From: Cristatella mucedo
Taxonomy: Eukaryota; Bryozoa; Phylactolaemata; Cristatellidae
Direction: 5' to 3'
Assembly (NCBI GenBank): GCA_009760855.2
Contig: WPIO01000360.1
Location: forward strand, 1 to 64,000
Length of the DNA: 64,000 bases
The position numbers were made by a program, and so were the translations under genes. The first letter of the stretch is position 1. Each line of letters starts with the position of its first letter. Under the pieces are notes generated by a model. The model was not told the DNA's origin and ran no database searches. It saw only the letters and a program-made list of their open reading frames with translations. Positions 1 to 9,900 of the stretch are shown here, one piece after another.

Positions 1-286
1 TCTGTAAAACATACCCAAAATTTAAGCTCGATAATTGCGACTTTCCGACGAAGTGGCCTTCGCAAGGGCATGCTCGTCATTGTCAAATGGGACAACCGCG
101 TCGATGATAATTGCATTTGCTCGATAGTCGACGACGAGGTCCGGGCGCCGTGAACTGCCACTCACCTCAGGGCATCTGAAGTATCCAGCTTCGTCCACTG
201 TCTCAGGAAATCCGGTAGGGCTTTAAACGGACCATTTAGGATTTTGTCGTATTTGGCCCGGGTGGGGGGCAGGCATCATCGTAATA

Positions 287-2400
287 GTGGTAATAATAAT
301 GATAATAACAATAATACACTTGATAAAGCACCCTGAGAGAACTCGATCGCTTTCTAGGCCCTTTACATTTGCTGCAAAGGTAAATGCGATTGAATGGTGA
401 GTAATATCATGCTTGATCAACAACATGAATAACATGTTTAGGGGTGACATCCACAGGGTCAGCATGCAAGTGTGGTTAGTGGCAGCACACACATTGTCAG
501 CATGCATAAGCACGTGAAGGACGAAACACAGGGACCCACTGAATGCCGTCCTAAATGGGTGCGTTTCAAGCTCTTTTTAAGTGTGGTCAAATCAGGGGAT
601 GATCTGACGAAAGTCGGGAGTGAGCTCCAGGCTCTGGGAGCATACGAACTAAATGCACGGTCTCCGAAGGATTTGAGGTTTGTACGAGGTATTGGTAAAC
701 TGTTAGATTCTGAAAAGCTGGTGGTACGATGCTAGGCCTGGTGAGGAGTAGATCTGAGAGATAGGCTGGAGGCTAAGAATAAAGTGACCTAAAAATGAGC
801 GACAAAATCTTGAAGTCGATCCATGACGAGAGAATTCGAGGTGCTCGGATGCTGGAAGTAATCAAAGCAAAGGTAAAACTGAGTGTCATCCGCATAGAAG
901 TGAAAGCCTAGATTGTGCGTGGCAATCACATCGGCAAGTGCGAGAGTATAAGCCACGTAAAAAACGGGACCAAGCACAAAGCCCTGAGCTAACCCCACAT
1001 TTCACAGGTTCCTTGACTGATCTTTGTCCACTCATATCAGTACTCTGGAGTTTTCCATAAAGATAGGACCCGAAGCATTGAAATGCAGTGCCAATGATGC
1101 CCAGGTGAGATAAGAGGCACTCATGGACTTGGTGATCAATAGTATCAAAAGCTGCCGAGGGATCGAGCAAAACAAGTAGACTCAACTTAATCTACATTCC
1201 TAAGTCGGTCGTTATAAATCCGAAGCAATGTCGACTCGGTAGAGGGATTAGCTCTTAAACCAGACTGGAACTTATTAGCAGTTTTTGAAGTTTCAATGGA
1301 TGAGTTCAGCTGGAGTGCCACGATTCGTTCCTGTGTCTTTGATAGGAACAGTGGAAGGGAGATTAGGCTGAAGTTGCTCCAGTTCTCTTGGCATTGTGTT
1401 GCTTTCTTGAGAAGTGGCTTGACTATAGCCTTTTTGAACGGTACTGGGACATGACCTGAGGCCGATGAAACATCCATGATGTTAGTTATGCATGGAAGCA
1501 GCAGATCAATACGTCGTAGAAGCAGGGAGTGGGAATAGGGCCCAGAGGACTAGTTGTCCTATTTGATTGGGATACGAGCTTCAGGACGAGGTCACTAGTG
1601 ACCTTGGATGTAGACATTGAGGTGATGCTTGAAACTGAGGGCAATGATTCCAGGGGATGCTTCCATCTAAGGGATAGACTCCCTGATCTTGTCAATGGTT
1701 TTTGACAAAGAAGTTAGAGAAGCGATCAGCTATATCTTCCCAGGGGTCACTAGGTAAGGAGCTAACCTGGGATAGGTTAAGGAGCTGGTTGATTGTGGAA
1801 GTCAGCATTTTTGGATTGTGCATCTGTGATTCAACAATGTTTTTATAGAAGCTAGACTGGCCCTTTGCTAGGATAGATTGGTACGATCTACAGTAGTCCG
1901 TGTATGCCTGTCAATAGACAGTCAGTCCTGATCTTTTTTATACTTTTTCAAGCATAGTAGACCTAGCTAGTTCAATGTCTACGGTAAGCCAACCGCCGTC
2001 CGGTCTGACATTTAGTCACAGGCGCAAACTCATCGAGCGTGTCAGCTAGTGTCGTTTTGTAGCAATTTTGCAATGATGACAGGTCGGAAGGGGTATTGAA
2101 CAACAGAGGCGAAGCCGATATTCTCATACGGACAGTATTGATGTCAAAGGTCTCGAGTTTTACGATTCACAGAAATTTTAGCTGAGGAGTAGGAGTGCAC
2201 ACGTTGTAGACTGAATGAGATCTTCATGTGGTAAGATAAGCAGGATTTGGTAATAGTTGGTAATGACAAGGTGCAGTTGCATGAGAAAATTTGGTCGATT
2301 GTGCGACTTTGATGTGAGTAGGGCCATGCACATGATCCACATTTGACAATGAGTCAGTCAGAGCACAACAATTCGGTGCTGAAAGCATCGGTTAAGTTAT
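287..2400 (-). mobile_element. Decayed LINE-A copy (CR1/L2-group non-LTR retrotransposon)
   Basis: Read on the minus strand it runs from an endonuclease-to-RT linker (about 2400) through RT pieces to a 3' end with the element's hairpin (about 320-350) and an (ATT)-like tail at 287-317. RT fragments show SAAFDTIDH (motif A), FHFYADDTQFY (motif C), and FQSGLRANPSTES. Several frameshifts and stops break the frame, so it is inactive. The families are named LINE-A and LINE-B for this window only. The assignment to the CR1/L2 group rests on RT motifs, not on a phylogeny. Confidence 0.8.
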
Positions 2401-2419
2401 CAAAGTGGACGTTGTAACA

Positions 2420-2906
2420 ATTCATAACGGGGAAAGATCGATTTCTTGCACGCCGAATCGCAATAAGATCCCGCGAAGGCTTCGGGGCGTTTTTCTTTTG
2501 TTAATTTATAATTTACGGATCTTGGCCACAACAACAGCATCCAGGAGTGCAAAGGAGCTACAATAACGAAACGATAAAAGTACGTACGAGCATACCTTTT
2601 GTTAATGCATAATTTAAGAATCTTGGCTACAGCAAGAGCATCTAGGAATGCAAGAGAGCTACGATAACGAAGCGATTAAAGGTACGCGCGAGCATAACTA
2701 ATACGCAGGTTACTAAGCGCCGGAGATTAAAAGCTGCCGGACCAGCTGACTGCCTGCTGTCAGAATAAGATTTGACAGCACGCACAAGACCGCCGCGAGG
2801 AACGTCGCGACGCGACGTAGTGCAAACCTCTACCCTACTGCGGTTAAAAGGCCCGGATTTTGCCACTGTTGCATTTAAACTCAGCGGCTTCAGAAACTCG
2901 CTGAAA
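2420..2906. other. 5' flank of the SRCR paralog; short local repeat
   Basis: Two stretches, about 2497-2570 and 2600-2680, are similar to each other (both contain tttgttaat, taattta, cttggc, agcaaga or acaacag, gcat and the acgataaaag / gcgattaaag end), an imperfect tandem duplication of roughly 100 bp. The rest becomes CpG-rich towards 2907, which would fit an old promoter region. No gene was recognised. Confidence 0.35.
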
Positions 2907-2987
2907 ATGGTAGTTAACCCAGCGTACGACGAAGTGGCGGTTGACATTTTGGACTCGCAGATGCACAACGCCTGCGGAGATGGCGAA
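2907..2987 (+). pseudogene. Paralog exon 1-like: cytoplasmic start with NPAY motif
   Basis: ATG followed by VVNPAYDEVAVDIL aligns with MIGNRAYRVDAEDL of exon 1 in the main gene. NPxY motifs in cytoplasmic tails of known receptors serve endocytosis or PTB-domain binding. An in-frame TGA follows at 2988 and I find no good donor before it, so this exon is probably not usable as it stands. The surrounding sequence is CpG-rich, unlike the introns. Confidence 0.5.
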
Positions 2988-3107
2988 TGAAAGGGGGAGG
3001 ACGATCGGAGCGAGTGGGAAAAGCCGGTGCGTGCCTGCGTACCTGCGGCTCGCAAGTGTCAGGCCCGTACAGCGGCTGCCCAAAAAACCTAGAGAGACAG
3101 CCGGTAA

Positions 3108-3177
3108 AGAATAATATTGCTGTACGTGGGAGCCGTATCGCTGCTCTCTGGCACCGTCATCGTTGGTACTTTGGCCG
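3108..3177 (+). pseudogene. Paralog exon 2-like: transmembrane segment
   Basis: This encodes a hydrophobic run of about 22 residues beginning RIILLYVGA and ending VGTLAG, followed by a gtaagctg donor. Length, ending and phase 1 exit match exon 2 of the main gene. It is in the same frame as the ATG at 2907 but separated from it by TAG (3090) and TAA (3105). A spliced phase 0 acceptor is not obvious. Confidence 0.5.
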
Positions 3178-3354
3178 GTAAGCTGTCAGCCAGCCAGCCA
3201 GCGTCTCCGTCTAGCGGCGTCAGTCGCGAGCGCTCTTGAAAAGAAAGGAAGCTGAAATTGACTAAGGCTCGCCGCGGCAAAGTACTGCGCCCAAGAAACG
3301 CAAGCAGCCGAGCCCTGTGCCACCGGCCTTTCAGCCATGGAAGTCTGCCCATGG

Positions 3355-3524
3355 CACCGGCCATGTGTTGGAAGAAAGCACTGATGAGCTTGAAGCTGAA
3401 CGCCGTTTGCTTAAAGATGTGAAATGCAACGGCCGCGAAACTTCAATAGGCAGCTGCAGGCATGCTCAGGGTGCAAAAGCTGATAGGTGTTCGGATGGTG
3501 AACTACTGCTAATTCAATGCCTGG
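3355..3524 (+). pseudogene. Paralog SRCR C-half exon without its acceptor
   Basis: The frame GHVLEES to LIQCLG matches exons 7 and 12 over the whole length, with the shared core ERRLLKDVKC and TSIGSC. The extra Cys of exons 7 and 12 is replaced by Ala here. The donor gtaagact is intact, phase 1. At the place where the acceptor should be, the sequence is catggc instead of tttacag, and the nearby ttcag at 3334 is in the wrong phase. I read this as a deletion breakpoint. Confidence 0.7.
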
Positions 3525-5151
3525 GTAAGACTGGTAGCTCTCTTGCCTCGTGGCTGTGAAGGCGTTGATGCAGCCGTGCAAAGCCTTCATTTGCATACAA
3601 ATGGGTTTAGTGGATGCTTTACGGAAATGAATTTGTTTTATCAGGGTTGGATAGTACTGGACTTAATAATCGTCTGAAAAATTGCTTTGGGAATGCTAAG
3701 AGCAGGAGCTTGCAAAGCGACTTCCAACTTGGTTGCTCATTCTGCAGCTCTCAGTCATCCATGCAGCTGCTTGAGTCGTGGCTCCTAAACTTACAGCGAA
3801 GGCCAAAATTCTAGAGACAGCCAGAAAAGTTCCGGTTATCTGTGGCATCGTGAATCCTTCCTGATTTATGCATACCACTTTGCTTCATCTCGATTGCTTC
3901 AAGCGGACCATAAAATTGCTGCCAGTATTCTAGGTCACGAGTGACTGATTTGCAGTAATTGGCAATAGCAATATATTCCCATCCGAAGCCCCAAAAATAA
4001 CCTGCAATGGCTTCTTATGAAGAGCTTCCATACGATTTTGGCAGGGTCGAGTAGGGCCTCTCGAACATATTGTTTAGCTGTCGAGGGAGTGTGGCTGGAG
4101 CTGCTAAAGATCTGACTCGCCGACTTTTATAGACTAGTGGTAGCATCAAATAACCCCAGAAAAGGGTCTTCAAAAGGTAGCAGATTTCACACTGAAAAGT
4201 CGAACTTGATGGTAGAGAATGGCTTATTCACAAAGCCAAGGTGGCAGGTAATTGATGCTGCAGCAGGATTTCCCCTCGGAATAACAGCTTCCACTCTGCC
4301 CGGCGAAAAACATCCATATTGAATAACAATAATTGATCTGAGCAATTAAAGCTCAAATTGTTCGAATAAAGGTATGCATCGAATGATCAAAATCTTTCGT
4401 TCAAAAGCCTTACAAACTTTATTCAAGCTTAAAGTTTGCAACTCAGCTTGGCTCCCTCAGTGAAGAACGATTATTCTAAATGTGTGGTACCTTTACGAAG
4501 TATACGATTGACCGTTACTTGCGGATAGAAAATTATTTACGTATCTTCAACTGGTAGTATTTAGCAAATTTTCTTGCCACATCGGTTAGTCTCAGTAGCT
4601 GTTTTTTATTTCATATTTTGAGATAGAGTAAGTCTGTGTATGACTACTTTTGCTTTGACTTGACTGCTCTACTGCAATTCAGGCATAACGTTATGTGTTG
4701 CTACTACTGTGTGTGCTAGAATGCTAGATAATTATTATTCACAAGAAATGCAGGCGAAGGAAATTCCAGTGTTCCGACTGAATTACAACAGCTCGTTTAG
4801 GAACAATAAAAGTTCTCTACTCTCAATTATTACTAATAATAAAAATGAACATTAATATAATACATTCGATTAAGCGCTCTCAGAGAACTCAGTCTCTTTC
4901 TGGGCACTTTACATATGCAGCGAAGGAAACATGTAAGAATGGCTAGTGATGGCATGCTCAATGACAATAAGTTATTGAGACAGTGGTATGTACACAGGCA
5001 GAGCTTGGATCTCATGATTCGAAACTGTTACCTTGGTTACGTTTCCAGAACAGCAGGCATTTTGAACACAAAGCCGTAGATTTTCATTTTCTAATAGAAA
5101 ATCTCGCCGATACGTAGAGGACATGAACTTGCATTTCCTTTGATTTTGTAG
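3525..5151 (+). other. Intron of the SRCR paralog
   Basis: The part around 3640-3900 is similar to 58300-58620 in the matching intron of the main gene, including a minus-strand stretch reading CINQEG versus CINHEG. That shows the two introns descend from one duplicated segment. A LINE-A 3' end sits at 4830-4985. No exon signal was seen elsewhere. Confidence 0.45.
4830..4985 (-). mobile_element. Solo LINE-A 3' end
   Basis: The minus strand carries the LINE-A terminal hairpin region (agcgctctcagagaactc, then ctttctgggc on the plus strand) with a degenerate (TAATAA) tail at 4830-4845. It is a strongly 5'-truncated insertion of about 150 bp lying 160 nt before the paralog microexon. Confidence 0.65.
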
Positions 5152-5175
5152 ATTCTGTGGAACAACGAACGAGAG
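5152..5175 (+). pseudogene. Paralog copy of the 24-nt microexon
   Basis: Acceptor tgattttgtag and donor gtacgagt flank 24 nt that differ from 60040-60063 at only a few bases and read SVEQRTR in phase 1. Splice signals are intact. Intron sequence on both sides is also similar to that around 60040 (for example the run after the donor containing ggcag). Confidence 0.7.
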
Positions 5176-5515
5176 GTACGAGTTTGTGGCAGGCAGAACC
5201 AGATTTGAGCACATCTACTCCATTTATCTGCTCCAGCAGCTTGAGTTGGTTTATTGCTTTCCTACTAAGGGCATTTAGTGTCGCAATTGCAAGCAGGTAT
5301 CTTGGCTTAAGAGAGTGTCCAAAGTGCATGATGTTGCCAACAATGCTCCGATATGGCTTGATTAAGACAATAAAGATATAGTAAACACACGTACACAATA
5401 CGCATGGCACGTGTGAATGAAGGAATGAGAATTTTAGCCGATACCTTGTATTCAAAGAAGCGCTGGAGGGAATTAATGACTGTTGTGTGGACGTATGCAA
5501 TTTATTGTTCTGCAG

Positions 5516-5654
5516 GCCTTCGCCTAGCCTATGGAATTAGTAATGCAACTGGAGTCGTCCAGCTTTACGTGAATGAAGCGTGGCAGACTGTCTGCAGCTT
5601 GCATTCGTGGAGATTTACCGAGGCCTTGGTCGTGTGCCGTCAGCTTGGTGTCAG
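5516..5654 (+). pseudogene. Paralog SRCR N-half exon (exon 14-like)
   Basis: Same length (139 nt), phases and borders (ttctgcag / gtacgtct) as exon 14. It encodes LRLAYGISNATG, then the core with TVC and VVCRQLGVR. The reading frame is open and both cysteines are kept. It looks the best preserved piece of the paralog. Confidence 0.75.
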
Positions 5655-5995
5655 GTACGTCTAGCCGAATGATGACACGATAACATCATTTTGACTGTGC
5701 CGGAAGTGATGCCACATTTGATTTTATGCAGATTATATGTACTGTGGCTGAATTTGTGCTCTGATCTCTCCTTGCTTTCAAGCATTGTAGTTTCTCTTAA
5801 CTCACACTCTGCATGTATTTCTGCCCCTATGAACTTGAATGAAGGAACTTTCTCAAATTGGTAACTGGTAAAACAGCATACTATTTCGGGGTCAACCTAG
5901 CGTTTCTCAAAAATTAAAAAACCAAAACCCTAAAACGATCTCAGTCAGCTAGCTTATATTCTGTACTATCTGCATGCTATCTAGGTGTCTTGTTT

Positions 5996-6545
5996 CAAAG
6001 TTACTTGTTAGTAGACGACCATATCAGCTCCAGTATCAAGCCTACATTCATTATACAAATGACACCAAACAATTTAGGCCTTCATAGACAGGAAAAGTGG
6101 CACATCGGAGTTATTCTAAGCATTTTGGAAATCCCATCTAGTCCTCTGTTATTCACGAGTCGAAGGTCTTCTATCTTGTACAATTGAGCGTTTTAGTTAA
6201 TTTAAAACTAAAGAACTTAGCATTTGTGTAGTGAACGTCACAATTGCCAATTTTATCACTTCTTGCTGACTCATTGGATCTCCGTCGACTTGTTTGTATC
6301 GAATTTTAGGTTTTTCATATTTGACTTTCGGTCTCTTCCTTCATTTACTCCGGCCAGCCTATCCAAACTACTTGCCAAACTGGCTTGTCATTGTTCCACT
6401 GGCTCTTCCGACTCAAATCGCTTAACTATGCCTCCGATCAACCTCATATTCTTTGGTAACCACGTCTTAAGTTTGCATGCTTACAAAGCTTGCTACTCGC
6501 AATTAATTGACTTGAAGACATTTAGGAAGAAGCCGAAACACTGAA
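5996..6545 (+). mobile_element. Decayed LINE-A RT C-terminal fragments
   Basis: Two pieces are recognisable on the plus strand. 6000-6060 resembles the LDDHISS motif that follows the RT domain, and 6325-6545 resembles the C-terminal region (FRSL, PASLSKLL, then a motif like NLKSFGDH and TFKRNLKH). Both are badly mutated, with frame changes between them. They lie in the intron between 5654 and 7388. Confidence 0.55.
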
Positions 6546-7039
6546 AGACGTTTTCCCAGTTTTTGCTGGGTCACTGCCAATTCACTCGCACACATGTACA
6601 TGCAACTACATTTTCCTAATTATTATGGTGGCCTACGAGAACTTGGTCTCTATCTACGCACCTCATATTTTCCGAAAGGCTGGATGTATCGATCTTAATC
6701 GTTGAAGTCGAGCACCTTACCCTCTAGGCCTTTGGTTCTCAACCTTGCTAATGAAGCTACCCTTTATTACAGTTCCTAATGTTGTGGCGACCCCAACTAT
6801 AAGAACATTTTCAAAAAATTTGGAAATGCGTCTTTTTCGATGGTCTTAAGTGACCCCTGTGAAACTTTCGTTCGGCCCTCAAAGAGGTTGCGACCCATAG
6901 GTCAAGAACCGTTGCTCTAGGCCAAACCAGGATCGTAAGCCAAGTTACATGCTTCCATTGCAGTATATGTAAAGGGCTTTGAAAGAGATTGACTTGTCTT
7001 AGCATGGTAAACCAATGTCTTACAGTACTCTCCAACTGC

Positions 7040-7325
7040 CGACTATGGCACATCTTTTTCAGCGGTCCTGAACTGCTACTTCTATGCTACTCACTACCTC
7101 AACTGCTCTCCTAACTCTGCTATGCTTCCCACTTTCTCTTTGTTGCGTGAGACGAAGTCTGTTGGCTACCGAATGCGTACCGAAAACCGCTTAGGCTGTG
7201 AGTGCGCTATACAGAACTCTCCTGCGTAACACCCACATGGTCTTTATGACTTTGTGGAGTTACTGACGGAGATACATTACATTACATACATACATTACAT
7301 TACATTACATTACACCACATTAATA
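7040..7325 (+). mobile_element. LINE-B 3' end with (ACATT)n tail
   Basis: The sequence from about 7060 to 7260 matches the 3' end of the LINE-B copy at 14800-14930 (gctactcactacctc, ctctgctatgcttcccact, gttgcgtgagac). It ends in repeats of tacatt at 7268-7320. This tail sequence distinguishes LINE-B from LINE-A, whose tail is (ATT)n. Confidence 0.7.
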
Positions 7326-7387
7326 TGCTATCACTTTCAAACATGTCTCAGTACGTAATGGCACCTATTCGCTTTAGCACGATCTAG

Positions 7388-7576
7388 TTCGGCTCAACAA
7401 CATTCGGAAAGTTCGATAGAACTGCATAGAGCATCACACTTGAAAGCTTTCTAAGTTTCTCATTCAAGTGCAATGGAAACGAGCCGAGCTTCTTGGACTG
7501 CCAGAACATTCAAGCAGTCAATGATCGAGCCTGTGGAAGCACCGCTTTACAGGCAGCCGAAGTCAATTACACGTAG
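7388..7576 (+). pseudogene. Paralog SRCR last exon, frameshifted
   Basis: The second part reads CNGNEPSFLDC then ACGSTALQAAEVN and stops at 7574-7576, clearly the counterpart of exon 15. The first part fits only in another frame from a weak acceptor (atctag at 7387), so one base has been lost or gained around 7440-7460. The last domain cysteine (TGC in exon 15) is TAC here. Both changes would destroy the SRCR fold. Confidence 0.65.
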
Positions 7577-8354
7577 ACGAGCCAAGCTAGTGTGCTAACC
7601 AGCCGCTAATAGGCCATAATGTTTTTCAGAAACACGATTGCATGGTTTCACAGGTGCAATTCTAAAGAATAAGGTTGTTCATTCAGCAGTACTTGGTCAA
7701 TCAAATCAAGACCAATAGTAAATCTTTCTCATCTTGTGCCAAGAACCAAACCGTTATTCAATGTTTGCCAGCAACTCCAGAGTCAGAATCCAGTGATGTC
7801 CTTAAAGGCAATCCATTATTGACGGATTGCCTTCCATGCAATCCATCAAACTGCACTCCAGCAGGCCAGGCAAGCTTGTTTGAACACCACATGGTTGAAA
7901 GGTACTCTTGAAGCCACCCAGAACGCTTTTGTAAGATCCATAAGACTTCTAACACATATGCATATAGTCTTCTTACGGAACTGTTATAATCAAGCCATGT
8001 TAAAACTTTTGGAAAGATACCGACGCTCTCTTCAAGCGGAGTGTAAAATATTTGGCTATTTTTATATATATTTGATGAACACGAGTGGCAATGGGTCATG
8101 GTTTATAGGCAGGCACTAACGGTACCAAAACACATTATCTCTTGCCTAACTGAAAGAGATCTACCTTGGATTAGCTTGGCTTTTATTTGGTTGCTTTTAT
8201 TTGCCTGACTTTATTACTAGCATGTCTTGATGTTAACTAATTGTGTATTTTTACTTGATCTGACAGACTATGCAATTTGTAAACGATCTTCATTTAAATA
8301 AATCTCAAAAGATAGTTGGCTTGTAGTATTAGGGTGCATTTCTAGTTTTCTTCA

Positions 8355-8530
8355 GGTCAGTCGAGTAACGGTTGCTATTAGAAGCTCGCACCCAACGAGT
8401 TTGAATCTCGTTGCTCAAGTTTCGGTTTGAATGGTTTCTAAGCTAATGCAAAGTGCTTAGAATTAAACTGAGTTCTCCGAGGGTGCAATATCGAATGTAT
8501 TATTATTAACAATATTAATATTAGGATTAA
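8355..8530 (+). mobile_element. tRNA-derived SINE with LINE-A-like 3' end
   Basis: A tRNA-like head has a box A-like stretch near 8359-8371 and a box B-like gagtttgaatctc near 8398-8410. It is followed by the LINE-A-type 3' hairpin in decayed form (aaagtgcttag to gagggtgcaat) and an ATT-rich tail. The hairpin pairing is imperfect here. Confidence 0.5.
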
Positions 8531-9199
8531 TTTTAGTAAGCACTTAACCAATCTGTCATCCGGTTAGCTTGTAAAGAACGACCCACTTCATAGATGTTCT
8601 TCAGAGGCTAGTAGGACTGTAGGCTATTTCACAGCATTATCATTGCTTGAACTAGGAGTCCAAAATTTGATCTCACCTATTCATTTTCTGCTTGGATGCG
8701 ATCTTGCAACCGGTCCGTAAATTCCGGCTTCCTAGAAGTAAAAATTTGTCCAGTTGAACTTTAAGAAGTCTGGCCTCAATCGGTAGCAGGGCTTGCCAAA
8801 AGCGATATTCTTCTCTGAAAACTGCAAAAATTAATATGTTAATGCTTTCGTCGGGAGAGATAGATGCTTTAGTCAAGCTAAACTTGATATTTTCCTGACT
8901 GTGTAGAGGATGATTAACTGGCTTGGGCGACTCCAAACGTGGTCTGGAACTTCACCTTACTTCTTTCTGGAACTTCACTTTACTCCTTTTTGGTATTACG
9001 CTGACATCTTCACTGTGAATGTTAATGAACTCTCCTTGGATATGCTACTGAAAACACTTCCTACGATGTCACCTCACCGTTAGTCAATACTGACTGGCAG
9101 GCCTTTTCATCGGGTTAGTAAGAACTTCCGTCACTATGTGCCCTATTACTAACAGCTCCTGAGCAGTCTTGATCTGTGCGAAACTGCCCACACACATTT
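8531..9199. other. Unassigned spacer
   Basis: A minus-strand frame of 87 codons at 8673-8936 is the only long opening; it matches no family I know and has no coding signature beyond its length. The rest is low-information sequence. The end may include the lost 5' LTR of the element starting at 9200, but no repeat of it could be found on the 3' side. Confidence 0.3.
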
Positions 9200-9399
9200 A
9201 GCAGTGGGGACGAGCTAGATTTTTGTTGGCCCATGGCAATTCGCGAAGGCTTCATTTAGCATGACAAGGAAAGACAAACATTCCGCGATTTCCGAGATAC
9301 GTTTGAATAGTACGTGCTAGCTCAGAAGATTCCGTCAGATCTCCATAAAGTCTTATTTCTGAGTTCTATTGGAGCTAAGGCATAGGCACTGCTGCCTAG

Positions 9400-9622
9400 C
9401 CTTGTATCACCGGCGAAACCGTCGGATAAGAGCCAGTTGGAACTCACACAGGTGCTGCCGGACCATCATATGCCCGTAACTCTCAAAATTGATGAGACTT
9501 AAAAGTTCCATCAATACATGCAGCAAAGGAATTGAGAGAATTTGACGTGCTCGAGGGTTGTGAGGGATCAAAGCAAAGGTACAACCAAGTGCCAACAGTT
9601 TAGAAGTGAAAGCCTAGATCAG
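9400..9622 (-). mobile_element. LINE-A RT fragment inside the Gag region
   Basis: Read on the minus strand, the stretch matches the LINE-A segment just after the YADD motif (the region encoding CFDPSQ, then LAACIDD, then MAANF), but with frame changes. Landmarks on the plus strand are gcatgcagcaaagg-like and ggatcaaagcaaagg sequences shared with 43990-44070. Only about 220 bp is present. Confidence 0.65.
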
Positions 9623-9900
9623 AGGTCGGCAAACTTTTTGGATTATTAGGACATTTCATGAGTTTAAATACGTACACTAGGCCAGAAGGAACAGTGTGTC
9701 CAAGGAAAGGTTTTTTTATACAAAAGTATAGTTTGCTCAATGGTAAACATGATGGTACATCTTCTTAGAGAGGGCAACAATATCAGGTTCTGATAATGAG
9801 GAGTTCAGCAGCAGAATGTTTATTAGGATGATTGTCAGTGAGGTGAGAGCACAGGTTGTTCTTAGAAAACTTTACCTTGGAGAACAGCTGCTCGCAGGAT
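9623..9900 (-). mobile_element. hAT transposon 3' end with dimerisation motif
   Basis: On the minus strand at about 9897-9790 the frame reads CEQLFSKVKFSKNN then HLTDNHPN, the classical C-terminal hAT dimerisation motif. The other end of the piece starts cagaggtcggcaaac, typical of hAT terminal inverted repeats. It is a truncated element end, joined to a LINE-A fragment on one side and to Gag sequence on the other. Confidence 0.75.

Larger units (their letters stand above)
2907..7576 (+). pseudogene. Internally deleted paralog of the SRCR receptor gene
   Basis: Six pieces match the main gene in order: first exon (2907-2987), transmembrane exon (about 3108-3177), the last part of a penultimate-type C-half (3355-3524), the microexon (5152-5175), the last N-half (5516-5654) and the last C-half (7388-7576). 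Everything between the transmembrane exon and the middle of the C-half exon is missing. Damage: TGA at 2988 after the first 27 codons, TAG at 3090 and TAA at 3105 before the helix, no in-phase acceptor for the 3355 piece, a frameshift near 7440-7460, and loss of the terminal Cys. A transcribed short form cannot be excluded because the microexon and 5516-5654 keep good splice sites. AATAAA at 8297-8302 could be the old poly(A) signal. Confidence 0.7.
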
